Shown in pieces: positions 35,311-43,553 of a stretch of 64,000 nt of DNA. The DNA comes from Galbibacter sp038433465 (GTDB lineage: Bacteria > Bacteroidota > Bacteroidia > Flavobacteriales > Flavobacteriaceae). Below the pieces are notes generated by a model. The model was not told the DNA's origin and ran no database searches. It worked only from the letters and a program-made list of their open reading frames with translations. The translations under genes and the position numbers were made by a program. The stretch lies in assembly GCF_038433465.1 (NCBI RefSeq), contig NZ_JAESVF010000010.1:1-64000 (forward strand). Reading direction: 5' to 3'. The first letter of the stretch is position 1; each line of letters begins with the position of its first letter.

Positions 35311-35852
35311 TAATGTTCGGACCCGAGTCTACTGGGAAAACAACGCTCGCAAAAGCATTAGCCAAGTACTATGATACTGTGTGGGTACCCGAGTATGCAA
35401 GAGAGTATCTTCAGGAGAAATGGAACCGAGAGCAAAAAACTTGTGAGCCTAAAGATTTAATTCCTATTGCAATTGGTCAGATGGAGTTCGAAAACACACT
35501 TACCAAAAGTGCCAATAAAGTACTTTTTAGCGACACCGATTTGTTGGAAACTAAAGTTTATTCCGAAGCATATTACACCGGAAGTTGCGATCCTTTACTA
35601 GAAAAATATGCGCTACAAAACACCTACGATTTATATTTTTTAACGTATATTGATGTGCCGTGGGAGAAGGATGATTTAAGAGATAAACCAAACGAGCGTG
35701 AGGCAATGTTTTCTTATTTTGAAAACACTTTGCAACGGTATAACAAAAACTATGTTTTATTGAAAGGCGATATCGAAACTCGAATTTCGCTCGCCATTCA
35801 ACAGATAGATAAACTACTCAAAAAGCATGATGACACTAACCGAAACCGATAA
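35265..35852 (+). CDS. NadR-like AAA ATPase/nucleoside kinase
   Basis: The 195-residue protein has the NadR kinase-domain layout: strand IIKIVMFGPESTGKTTLA (P-loop Gly19-Thr26), PEYAREYLQ, DTDLLETKVYSEAYYTG and the lid segment DDLRDKPNERE. NadR kinases phosphorylate ribosylnicotinamide; here the gene lies between a PnuC/PnuT gene and DUF4301, behind a thiamine-binding protein, so thiamine or a precursor is an alternative substrate. The start at 35265 is preferred over 35313 because the latter would remove the strand before the P-loop. It overlaps the neighbour on each side. Confidence 0.86.
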   Translation: MEEKLKQEPSNIIKIVMFGPESTGKTTLAKALAKYYDTVWVPEYAREYLQEKWNREQKTCEPKDLIPIAIGQMEFENTLTKSANKVLFSDTDLLETKVYSEAYYTGSCDPLLEKYALQNTYDLYFLTYIDVPWEKDDLRDKPNEREAMFSYFENTLQRYNKNYVLLKGDIETRISLAIQQIDKLLKKHDDTNRNR

Positions 35853-37389
35853 AAAACAACTACAAGAAAAAGGGATCGATGAGGCGCAAGTAGCCGAGCA
35901 AATTGAAATATTTAAAAAAGGGATTCCTTTTGTAAATTTAATCGCCGCAGCTACCATTGGAAATGGAATTCATAAATTTTCAGAAGAAGAAAAAGAAGCG
36001 TTTGTTTCTTTGTTTGATACGAATAAAGATAAACTTTCATTGCTGAAATTTGTGCCTGCTTCTGGTGCTGCAACTCGTATGTTTAAAGCGTTATTTCAGT
36101 TTTTAAATACATACAACCCAGCCAATGAAACTATCAATGCATACATCAATAGAGAAAAGGCAGAGCTCATTCGAACTTTTTTTATTGGAATTGAAAAGTT
36201 TCCTTTTCACGATGCAGTAATCAAGCGATTTGTAGAAAAACACCCCGATTTTTTAAATCTTCCAGATCATTTTCAGAAGTATTATGTGGTGAAGATTTTA
36301 TTGGATAAAGATGAATTTGACTACGGGTCGAGTCCTAAAGGATTACTTCCTTTTCATAAATATAAAACGCATCCAGCTACAGCTTTTGAAGAGCATATGT
36401 ACGAAGCTGCTTTGTATGATGAGTCCAACGGCTTGGCAAAACTACATTTTACCATTTCGAAGGAGCACAATAACGACTTTGACGAGGAAATGGAGCGTAT
36501 TCAAAGTCGTGTAACCGAAAAAACTGGAGTTGATTTTGAGACTTCTTTTTCTTATCAAAAAGAGGCAACCGATACGTTGGCGGTTACCATGAACAATGAA
36601 CCTTTCCGTTTAGAAACAGGTGAAATTTTATTCAGACCTGGTGGGCATGGAGCGTTGATTGAAAATTTAAACGACCAAGATGCCGACATTATCTTTATAA
36701 AAAATATTGATAATGTGGTGGTGTATAAATATAAGCACGAGTTGGCTCAGTATAAAAAAGTACTTGCAGGGAAATTATTGGAGGTACAAAACAAAGCTTA
36801 TGCTTATGCAAAAATGTTGGATGAAACATCGCCTTCAGAAGGAGAAATATCAGAAATAAAATCTTTCTTACAAACCGAATTAAACGTGCATGTACGAAGT
36901 GATTTTGATAAGTATAAAGAAATATATCAAATTGAATTTCTAAAAGAAAAACTAAACGCGCCTATTCGTGTTTGCGGAATGGTTAAAAATGAAGGAGAGC
37001 CTGGAGGTGGACCTTTTTGGATTAAAGATGAAGACGGAAACATTTCGTTGCAAATTGTTGAAACGCCACAAATAGACACTAAAAATAAGTTTCAAGAAGA
37101 AATTTTAAAATCGGCTACACATTTTAACCCGGTAGATATTGTTTGCAGTGTTAAAAATTATAAAGGCGAAAAGTACAACTTATTGGATTTTGTAAATAAA
37201 AAGCAAGCCTTTATCACGAATAAGACCAAAGAAGGAAAAGAACTAAAAGCGTTAGAGCTTCCCGGACTTTGGAATGGAGGAATGGCTTTTTGGAATACCA
37301 TTTTTGTGGAAGTTCCGCTCACAACATTTAATCCTGTAAAAACAGTGGTTGATTTATTAAAACCAGCGCATCAAGTAAAAGATAAATAG
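35827..37389 (+). CDS. DUF4301 family protein, nucleotidyltransferase-like
   Basis: The 520-residue cytosolic protein of unknown function is known as DUF4301 in Bacteroidetes. It begins within the kinase gene (26-base overlap). It contains LKFVPASGAATRMFKALF near residue 75, GLLPFHKY near 172 and FRPGGHGALIENLND near 262, followed by FIKNIDNVV. This order (GxxTRM loop, GGHG segment, NIDN) is reminiscent of UDP-sugar pyrophosphorylases, so a nucleotidyltransferase fold is a reasonable guess. No substrate can be proposed with confidence. Confidence 0.83.
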   Translation: MMTLTETDKKQLQEKGIDEAQVAEQIEIFKKGIPFVNLIAAATIGNGIHKFSEEEKEAFVSLFDTNKDKLSLLKFVPASGAATRMFKALFQFLNTYNPANETINAYINREKAELIRTFFIGIEKFPFHDAVIKRFVEKHPDFLNLPDHFQKYYVVKILLDKDEFDYGSSPKGLLPFHKYKTHPATAFEEHMYEAALYDESNGLAKLHFTISKEHNNDFDEEMERIQSRVTEKTGVDFETSFSYQKEATDTLAVTMNNEPFRLETGEILFRPGGHGALIENLNDQDADIIFIKNIDNVVVYKYKHELAQYKKVLAGKLLEVQNKAYAYAKMLDETSPSEGEISEIKSFLQTELNVHVRSDFDKYKEIYQIEFLKEKLNAPIRVCGMVKNEGEPGGGPFWIKDEDGNISLQIVETPQIDTKNKFQEEILKSATHFNPVDIVCSVKNYKGEKYNLLDFVNKKQAFITNKTKEGKELKALELPGLWNGGMAFWNTIFVEVPLTTFNPVKTVVDLLKPAHQVKDK

Positions 37390-37401
37390 ATAAATAGAGA
37401 A

Positions 37402-37911
37402 ATGAAAGAAGTTAAATACCCAAGGTCGTTTTCGCATATCGGAATAACAGTTCCAGATATTCAAAAAGCAGTAGATTTCTATCAAAATGTGATGGGGTGG
37501 TACGTTATTATGCAACCTTCAACAGTAAAAAAAGAAGCCGACACTGCTATTGGGCAAATGTGTATTGATGTTTTTGGAGATAATTGGGAAACATTTGAGA
37601 TAGCTCATATGGCAACGTCTGATGGAATAGGAATTGAGTTGTTTTCTTTTCCGCATGGCGTAAAATCGGCTCCAGAATTTAACCCTTTTAACACAGGTCT
37701 GTTTCACTTTTGTGTTCAAGATCCAAATATTGAAGAGCTAACAGAACGGATTGTTGAGGCAGGAGGGAAGCAACGAATGCCAATTCGTGAATATTACCCT
37801 AATGAAAAGCCGTATAAAATGGTTTACGTAGAAGATCCATTTGGGATAGTATTCGAAATTTACACGCATAGTTACGAGCTAACCTATTCCTCTGGAGCTT
37901 ATCAAAAATAA
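37402..37911 (+). CDS. VOC/glyoxalase-fold protein (lactoylglutathione lyase-like)
   Basis: The 169-residue protein has the vicinal oxygen chelate pattern in two halves: FSHIGITVPDIQKAVDFYQNVMGW at the start and GLFHFCVQDPNIEELTERIVEAGG later, with VYVEDPFGIVFEIY near the end. Metal ligands probably include the His of SHIGIT, a Glu near GIELFSF, the His of LFHFCV and the Glu of FEIY. It starts 12 bases after DUF4301 and may be part of the same transcript. Substrate unknown. Confidence 0.88.
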   Translation: MKEVKYPRSFSHIGITVPDIQKAVDFYQNVMGWYVIMQPSTVKKEADTAIGQMCIDVFGDNWETFEIAHMATSDGIGIELFSFPHGVKSAPEFNPFNTGLFHFCVQDPNIEELTERIVEAGGKQRMPIREYYPNEKPYKMVYVEDPFGIVFEIYTHSYELTYSSGAYQK

Positions 37912-37920
37912 GTACTATTA

Positions 37921-38004
37921 AAAAGTGTGTAATAGGTTAATCGATAATCACGATTTAATTGCTTCGGCGATTGAACCGAGATAGTTTACTTTTTACACAC
38001 TTTT
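37921..38004. terminator. Long structured hairpin after the VOC gene
   Basis: Outer arms AAAAGTGTGTAA (37921-37932) and TTACACACTTTT (37993-38004) are perfectly complementary over 12 bp; inner arms GGTT-AATCG and CGATT-GAACC add a second pairing. It begins 10 bases after the stop codon and ends in a T-rich tract, so it could terminate the operon, but it is longer than usual. Confidence 0.55.
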
Positions 38005-38117
38005 ATATTTTATTATACACTTTTTTACACATCTACATTTTTCTTGTCTTTTTTGTTTTTGATTTTATTTGTCTGAAAATCAATTATTTAAAATAATTTA
38101 TTTCTTCTGATTTTAAA

Positions 38118-38132
38118 TGGAACAGATATAGC
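38118..38132 (+). promoter_or_regulatory. Candidate sigma-54 promoter for the first PepSY-like gene
   Basis: TGG at 38118-38120 and GC at 38131-38132 show the diagnostic GG-N10-GC spacing, 41 bases before the ATG. A sigma-54 activator gene lies 1.2 kb downstream. The rest of the -24/-12 consensus is poor. Confidence 0.4.
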
Positions 38133-38172
38133 TATATACTAATCAGACACAAAACATTAAAAATATATAGTT

Positions 38173-38475
38173 ATGAGAAGATTAGTTTTAGCATCAGCAT
38201 TTGCATTAGGAAGTTTTGCATCATTTGCAGCAACACCAGTAATTTTTCACGACGGAATAGCGGAAGATATTTATGCAACACAAGATGAGTACGAAGAAAT
38301 TCAAATTTCTGAAGTTCCACAAGCAATTACAGAAGCATTAGCATCGGATTTTCCTGGTGCAGAAATTATAAAAGCATACAAAAATGAAGCCGCCGAGTAT
38401 AAGATTGAAGTATCTGCTGGCGGAGAAGCAACAACACTATACGCCGATGAAAACGGGGAGTGGTTGCAAAAATAA
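38173..38475 (+). CDS. Small secreted PepSY-like protein, first paralogue
   Basis: The 100-residue protein has a signal peptide (MRRLVLASAFALGSFASFAA) and a ~65-residue mature part with VPQAITEALASDFPGAEI, AYKNEAAEYKIEV and GEWLQK. This resembles the PepSY-like beta-lactamase-inhibitor-fold domain of small periplasmic Bacteroidetes proteins. It has the same length and layout as the gene at 38905 and differs mainly in the linker. It lies upstream of a sigma-54 regulator and a hybrid kinase. Function unknown; a periplasmic sensor or effector of that system is a guess. Confidence 0.82.
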   Translation: MRRLVLASAFALGSFASFAATPVIFHDGIAEDIYATQDEYEEIQISEVPQAITEALASDFPGAEIIKAYKNEAAEYKIEVSAGGEATTLYADENGEWLQK

Positions 38476-38512
38476 AGTTTAAGCTTCGTTTATTTTAATT
38501 ACGTTTGAAAGA

Positions 38513-38538
38513 GGTTATCCAGTTGGATAGCCTTTTTT
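38513..38538 (+). terminator. Intrinsic terminator after the first PepSY-like gene
   Basis: GGTTATCC, loop AGTT, GGATAGCC, then TTTTTT. The T tract is also the start of the 30-bp inverted copy of the 31.5-kb repeat. Confidence 0.85.
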
Positions 38539-38561
38539 GTTTCGTTTTTGTGTCAAGACAA
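38532..38561 (-). repeat. 30-bp copy of the 31.5-kb repeat, inverted
   Basis: Exact reverse complement of 31509-31538, without the rest of that element. The other ~340 bases between here and the second PepSY-like gene are AT-rich and show no gene. Confidence 0.8.
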
Positions 38562-38904
38562 CTGCGGAGCACATCAACGAACACCAATAAAAAATATTTT
38601 TTTGTGAGTTAAAAATGAAAGTATTGTTAATGAATAAAATATAAATAAAATTCCTTGATATCACCATCTACCTCGAATCGAGCTTATTTTATTCAAATCC
38701 ATTTCAGTAAAAAGAAAAATCCAACTTTAAAAATTGCGTATTGTTTACACAGAAATGTGTTGTTTTTACTCAGTTTTTACAGTTTGAGATAGCATTAAAA
38801 ACACATAAAATACTGATAATTAGTTAAATGTGTTTTTTGGAATGAAATTGGAATATTATAAATCAAAACATTGCAATTAAAGTTTAACCAAAAAAAGTAT
38901 AGAT

Positions 38905-39207
38905 ATGAAAAAGTTAGTATTAGCATCCGTTTTAACACTAGGTAGTTTAGTGTCGTTTGCAACCGTTCCAAACACATTAGAAACATCAACAACAGAAAAA
39001 GTAAACATCTTGCAAGATGAATACACTCCTATCGACACGTCGGAGTTGCCAACTGCAGTTACCGATGCTTTGGAGAGAGATTTTCCTGGAATTCAAGTTA
39101 CAAAAGCATTTAAAAATGAATCCAATGAGTATAAAATTCAAGTAATTGTAGGGGAGCAAACTTCAAATTTATATGCTACTGCAGGTGGAGAGTGGCTTCA
39201 GAAGTAA
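38905..39207 (+). CDS. Small secreted PepSY-like protein, second paralogue
   Basis: Also 100 residues, with signal peptide MKKLVLASVLTLGSLVSFAT and the mature motifs LPTAVTDALERDFPGI, AFKNESNEYKIQV and GEWLQK shared with the gene at 38173. The pair is a tandem duplication separated by 429 bases, each copy with its own GNRA-type or short-loop terminator and so probably its own promoter. It is followed by the response regulator gene after 169 bases. Function unknown. Confidence 0.82.
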   Translation: MKKLVLASVLTLGSLVSFATVPNTLETSTTEKVNILQDEYTPIDTSELPTAVTDALERDFPGIQVTKAFKNESNEYKIQVIVGEQTSNLYATAGGEWLQK

Positions 39208-39291
39208 AAAAGTATAATTAACCAACCACTATAATCACCAATAATCAACTGTAATTTATTAATTTATAAACAAAGTCATATTTTGTTTGAG

Positions 39292-39317
39292 GGATGGCGA
39301 AAGCCATCCTTTTTTTA
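39292..39317 (+). terminator. Intrinsic terminator after the second PepSY-like gene
   Basis: GGATGGC, tetraloop GAAA, GCCATCC, then eight bases of T-rich tract. Confidence 0.9.
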
Positions 39318-39351
39318 TGATTTTTTTAAAATGTTACACTCAATAACTTGC

Positions 39352-39359
39352 TATTTTTG
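39352..39359 (+). promoter_or_regulatory. Candidate -7 promoter element of the response regulator gene
   Basis: TATTTTTG fits TAnnTTTG, 17 bases before the ATG at 39377. Confidence 0.5.
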
Positions 39360-39376
39360 TAGAAACCCACTTAAGG

Positions 39377-40738
39377 ATGCCAAATATCTTATTAATAGAA
39401 GATGATGTTACGTTTTCGGCTATGCTCGAACGTTTTTTAAGCAAAAACGGTTTTACGGTAGCAACGAGTTATTCTTCTGAAGAAGCTCAAAAGAAGCTTA
39501 GTACTACTGCTTACGATTTAGTTTTTACAGATTTAAGACTTCCCGACGACGACGGAATTTCGATTCTTACAAAAGTAAAGGAAAAGCACCCAGATACTCC
39601 TGTAATTTTAATGACGGGATACGCCGAGGTGACCACTGCGGTTAAGGCAATGAAAAAGGGCGCTTTCGACTACATTTCTAAGCCTTTTAATCAAGATGAG
39701 GTGTTGGTGGTTATAAAAAATGCGTTACAAGGCGACAAGCAACCAAGTGTAAATACTGAGGTAAAACCAGTAGCTACTCCAAATGCTACTTCAGCTCAAA
39801 AAGTGTCTTCTAAAAAAACGGTAACAGGCATTAGCAGCGCGTCTTCAAAATTAAATGAATATATAAAATTGGTGGCACCAACCGATATGTCGGTTTTAAT
39901 TACTGGTGATAGCGGCACAGGGAAAGAGGTGGTAGCAAAACGAATTCACGATAATAGTAGCCGAAAAGATTTTAGTTTTATTGCTGTTGATTGTGGAGCT
40001 ATTCCGAAAGAAATTGCTGCAAGCGAATTTTTCGGTCACGTAAAAGGTTCGTTTACAGGTGCGGTAAATAATAAAGTAGGTCATTTTGAAGCGGCCAACG
40101 GCGGTACTATTTTTTTAGATGAAGTAGGAAATCTTTCTTATGAAAACCAAATTCAACTTTTAAGGGCTTTACAAGAGCGTAAGATAAAACCTATTGGAAG
40201 TAATAAAGAAATTGAAGTTGATATCCGATTGATAACCGCTACCAATGAAGATTTATTGAAGGCTGTTGAAAACGGACAATTTAGAGAGGATTTATACCAT
40301 CGTTTAAATGAGTTTTCTATTCAAGTGCCAAGTTTACACGAACGGAAAGAAGATTTACTAATTTTTGCTGATTACTTTTTAAACCTTGCCAACGAGCAAC
40401 TCAATAAAAATGTTTTAGGTTTTTCAGATGAAGTGATTACCATTTTTCAGCAATACAAATGGCCTGGAAATTTAAGAGAAATGTCGAATGTTATTAAACG
40501 TTCAGCATTACTAACACAAAGCGATCTGATTGAAAAATCGGTGCTTCCTTTTGAGGTGATCAATCCGCCAAGAGAAAATCAGCAAGCAAAATCTTTTTCT
40601 ACAAAAGACAACGAACGAGATTTAATCATTAACGCGCTTAAAGAAGTTGGTAACAACAAATCGAAAGCTGCTCGATTGTTAAATATTACTCGGAAAACAC
40701 TTTATAACAAAATCAAAGAATACGAAATAGACGCTTAG
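39377..40738 (+). CDS. Sigma-54-dependent response regulator (NtrC family)
   Basis: The 453-residue activator has a receiver domain (Asp52 in VFTDLRLPDDDG), a central AAA+ domain and a Fis-type helix-turn-helix. The AAA+ part has Walker A GDSGTGKE (177-184), the sigma-54-contacting loop GSFTGA (224-229) and Walker B IFLDEV. The C-terminus NKSKAARLLNITRKTLYNKI is the DNA-binding helix-turn-helix. Phosphorylation should drive hexamer formation and opening of sigma-54 promoters. It ends one base before the end of the convergent hybrid kinase gene, its likely partner; the small secreted proteins upstream are candidate targets. Confidence 0.95.
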   Translation: MPNILLIEDDVTFSAMLERFLSKNGFTVATSYSSEEAQKKLSTTAYDLVFTDLRLPDDDGISILTKVKEKHPDTPVILMTGYAEVTTAVKAMKKGAFDYISKPFNQDEVLVVIKNALQGDKQPSVNTEVKPVATPNATSAQKVSSKKTVTGISSASSKLNEYIKLVAPTDMSVLITGDSGTGKEVVAKRIHDNSSRKDFSFIAVDCGAIPKEIAASEFFGHVKGSFTGAVNNKVGHFEAANGGTIFLDEVGNLSYENQIQLLRALQERKIKPIGSNKEIEVDIRLITATNEDLLKAVENGQFREDLYHRLNEFSIQVPSLHERKEDLLIFADYFLNLANEQLNKNVLGFSDEVITIFQQYKWPGNLREMSNVIKRSALLTQSDLIEKSVLPFEVINPPRENQQAKSFSTKDNERDLIINALKEVGNNKSKAARLLNITRKTLYNKIKEYEIDA

Positions 40739-40739
40739 G

Positions 40740-43190
40740 TTATTTTAAGTGTTTATCGATTGCTGAAAAAGTAAGCTTGATGTTTTTCTTTAAAGCTTTG
40801 TAATTTCTAGAAAGTTGTTTCTTTTCACTGTCTTTAAAGTGTTCTAAAAAGTTAAGAATAGGCACTACAGTTTGGGCATCTATTTGCTTAAACATTGTTT
40901 GCATTTTATGCCCAAGTTTTCGTACTTCTTCCAAATTTTCATCAGTAATATGCTTTTTTAAATCTGATAAATCTTTTTGGGTGTTCTCTTTAAAAACTTC
41001 AATAATATGCAGTAACCCTTCTTTGTCGCTTATAAAAGAGCTCAACGATTTTAAATTGAAAAGTGCATCCTTTTGCATGGTTTCTGTCTCTTCAATTTCG
41101 GTTTCGGGAGTTGTTTCTTCGCGGTTTAAAATAAGATGTATTTTTTCTAGTAAGGCCTGTGGCGTGTATGGCTTGTATAAAAACTCAGCAAAACCTGCGT
41201 CGATATAACTTTTCTTGTTGAGGTCTTTTCTTCCAGTAACTGCAATTATTGGCTGGTTTTTGTAGTTGTATTGCTCGTCGGAGCGAAGTGTTTCTGCAAA
41301 GAAAAACCCGTTAAACGAAGGAAGTTGAATGTCGGTTATGATAAAGTCGTAATCGATATTTTGTATTTCTTCGAGCGCTTTTTTTCCGCTGCTAAAAACA
41401 TGCGTTTTAATATTGTTGTTTTCTAAAATCTCTTGGTTGAGTTTTAAAAGTGTTTCGTCATCATCAATAATAATGGCAGTATAGCTTTCTTGAAGCGGCG
41501 TATTGGTTTTTGGAGTTTCTGTTTTTACAGCCTTTTGTGTGCTAAATTCCGCAGGAAAAACAAATGAAAAAGTACTTCCTTTGCCTTCTTTGCTTTCCAA
41601 AAATAAATTTCCGCCAAGCAAATTTGCGAGTTTTTTAGAGATGGTTAGTCCCAAGCCGCTTCCGCCATATTTTTTTTCGGTATCGCTTTCGGCTTGCGTA
41701 AATTCTTCAAAAATTATTTGTTGTTTTTCTTTTTTAATTCCAATTCCAGTATCGATTACAGCAATATTTACCAACTGTTGGTTTTGGCTATTTTTAAGTC
41801 GAATTTTAATTGTAATACTACCTTCTTGCGTAAATTTATAAGCATTTCCCACTAAGTTCGATACAATTTGTTTCACCCGAAATGGGTCCCCAATTATGGT
41901 GTTTTGAATTTGCGGATCGACATCAATTTGAAGCGCAATATTTTTTTGACTGTAAATTGCTTGAACGCTTTCAGCAGTTTCGGTAATGAGCGTTTTTAGA
42001 TTGAAAGCGATGCGTTCGGCCTTTATTTTTCCAGCCTCCAATTTTGAAAAATCTAAAAGGTCGTCCACAAGTTGGGTTACGTAACCCGAAGCACTTTTAA
42101 TTCGGTCGGTGTAATGTGCTTCTTTTTCGTTGAGGTTGGCTTCTTTTAACAATTCTGTATATCCTAAAATGGTGCTTAAAGGAGTTCGTAAATCATGACT
42201 TACCATCGAGATAAGTTGCTCTCTACTTTTTAGAAGAAGTTTGTTGTGCTCGTTCGATTTTTCAATTTCTCGTTTGTATTGCTGACTTCGCCACGAATCT
42301 CTTAAAATAACAATCGAAAACACCAAGACCAATATAGCTCCGATGATTGCGGCAATTGTAATTACTCGGATACTACGTTGAAGCACACGCTCGCGTTCGG
42401 CATTTATTACCCTCGCATTGGTTACAAATTCGTTTTCAAAAGCAGTTAAAATTTGTCGTAATTGCTGCGAAGTTGTTAAGTCGTTTTTTAAAAGTTGACG
42501 TTCTTTTAAAGCTAGTGAAAGCTTTTGCGTAGTGGCTTCTTCTTTTACGTTTTGAAGCATTTCTCGAGATGCAATTACAATAGAATCGAGCGTTTGTTGA
42601 TCTACCGAATTGCTGGAATCTCGCGGAATGTACCGATTGTTAATGTCGATATATTCCAGAAGCATTTTCTTAGTGTTTTCGTCTAAATTTTCTGGATCTT
42701 CAACAAAATCTTTTAACGAAAGTCGCCCGAGCTGATCTTCAATACTACTCAATTTTTGGATGGCTACTTCAATTGTTTTTTCTGAAGTATCGTTTAAGCG
42801 TAATTGTCTTAATTCGTTTATGTTTTTTATTTTCTGCTGAAGAAGATTATTCACACTATCTAAAAGTTGCGACTGATGCGGCTCATCGATAAGCAACTTT
42901 ATAGAATCGATTTGGATGGAAATAGAATCGTTTTTCCGAAGAAAATTAAGATAAGGTTCTTTGTAATTTGATTGAATAGCAGAACGCGCAAAACTCTCAC
43001 TTTCATACATGAGTGTAAGAAGTTTTCCTATTTTTAAAATTTTGTTTTTCTCGATAGTTTCGTCTTTTTGAGCTTGTGTAAAAGAGTTGATTTCGTTTGA
43101 CACGAGCCAGCCAACAATAATAACGAGTGTTGCCAAAGCTAAGTAGCTCAAAAACACTTTTAAGGGAATTCTGCTTTTCGATTTTTCCAT
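40740..43190 (-). CDS. Hybrid sensor histidine kinase with receiver and Hpt domains
   Basis: This 816-residue kinase has membrane segments at about 10-31 and 275-297 enclosing a helical periplasmic sensor region of ~240 residues. HisKA carries His332 (SMVSHDLRTP), the ATPase has N-, G1- and G2-type boxes (NLVGNAYKF, DTGIGI, GGSGLGLTI), the receiver has Asp620 (IITDIQLPS), and the last ~100 residues form an Hpt domain with His761 (RKLGHKMQTMF). All relay residues are present, so a His-Asp-His-Asp phosphorelay to the neighbouring response regulator is expected. The signal it senses is unknown. Confidence 0.93.
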   Translation of the reverse strand: MEKSKSRIPLKVFLSYLALATLVIIVGWLVSNEINSFTQAQKDETIEKNKILKIGKLLTLMYESESFARSAIQSNYKEPYLNFLRKNDSISIQIDSIKLLIDEPHQSQLLDSVNNLLQQKIKNINELRQLRLNDTSEKTIEVAIQKLSSIEDQLGRLSLKDFVEDPENLDENTKKMLLEYIDINNRYIPRDSSNSVDQQTLDSIVIASREMLQNVKEEATTQKLSLALKERQLLKNDLTTSQQLRQILTAFENEFVTNARVINAERERVLQRSIRVITIAAIIGAILVLVFSIVILRDSWRSQQYKREIEKSNEHNKLLLKSREQLISMVSHDLRTPLSTILGYTELLKEANLNEKEAHYTDRIKSASGYVTQLVDDLLDFSKLEAGKIKAERIAFNLKTLITETAESVQAIYSQKNIALQIDVDPQIQNTIIGDPFRVKQIVSNLVGNAYKFTQEGSITIKIRLKNSQNQQLVNIAVIDTGIGIKKEKQQIIFEEFTQAESDTEKKYGGSGLGLTISKKLANLLGGNLFLESKEGKGSTFSFVFPAEFSTQKAVKTETPKTNTPLQESYTAIIIDDDETLLKLNQEILENNNIKTHVFSSGKKALEEIQNIDYDFIITDIQLPSFNGFFFAETLRSDEQYNYKNQPIIAVTGRKDLNKKSYIDAGFAEFLYKPYTPQALLEKIHLILNREETTPETEIEETETMQKDALFNLKSLSSFISDKEGLLHIIEVFKENTQKDLSDLKKHITDENLEEVRKLGHKMQTMFKQIDAQTVVPILNFLEHFKDSEKKQLSRNYKALKKNIKLTFSAIDKHLK

Positions 43191-43268
43191 TTTTTAAAGA
43201 TAAATAATGGGTGTTAATTTGATGTGAAAGTTTTGTCAAAATATTTTTTTAAACCAACCTTCATTTTG

Positions 43269-43276
43269 TAGTTTTG
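43269..43276 (+). promoter_or_regulatory. Candidate -7 promoter element of the TPP-regulated receptor
   Basis: TAGTTTTG fits TAnnTTTG and lies just before the riboswitch aptamer, as expected for a transcript that starts with it. Confidence 0.5.
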
Positions 43277-43282
43277 CGACAT

Positions 43283-43383
43283 CTCATAAGGGGTGCTTTT
43301 TAGTTTGAAAATTATTTTTTTAACTCAAAAAGGCTGAGATTATACCCATGGAACCTAGAACAGGTAATGCTGTTTAGGGAGGC
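43283..43383 (+). ncRNA. TPP riboswitch (THI element)
   Basis: The conserved aptamer parts are in order: CTCATAAGGGGTGC, a variable P3 arm, GGCTGAGATTATACCC, GGAACCTAGAACAGGTAATGC and TTTAGGGA. It binds thiamine pyrophosphate and lowers expression of the downstream TonB-dependent receptor when TPP is abundant. The aptamer ends about 170 bases before the start codon. Downstream there is a hairpin (ACAGCTAGCTGT region, 43421-43439) that could act as expression platform, followed at once by a dispersed GAGCGGAGTCGAGA repeat. Confidence 0.95.
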
Positions 43384-43435
43384 CGAGCTTAAAAGCGGTT
43401 TTAAATGTAAATTTGAAAAGATACAGCTAGCTGTC

Positions 43436-43457
43436 TTTTCGAGCGGAGTCGAGAAAC
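43436..43457. repeat. Dispersed TCGAGCGGAGTCGAGA motif in the riboswitch leader
   Basis: TTTTCGAGCGGAGTCGAGAAA is a short palindromic repeat; variants occur at 34150-34172, 46834-46853, 57461-57480 and 57507-57526. Confidence 0.6.
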
Positions 43458-43553
43458 AAAAATTCTTCAACTGCTTTTTTGCACAGGCAACAATTTAATT
43501 TTAATCAAACAACAGAATAATAACCCCTTTTATTCGTAAAAAACTATTTACGA

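Noticed and set aside
35313..35852. Shorter start of the NadR-like kinase at 35313
   Set aside because: It would remove the beta strand that must precede the P-loop; the 46-base overlap from 35265 is tolerable in this overlapping cluster.
38839..38852. Second sigma-54-like site before the 38905 gene
   Set aside because: GG is followed after ten bases by GA rather than GC, so the essential -12 element is not met.
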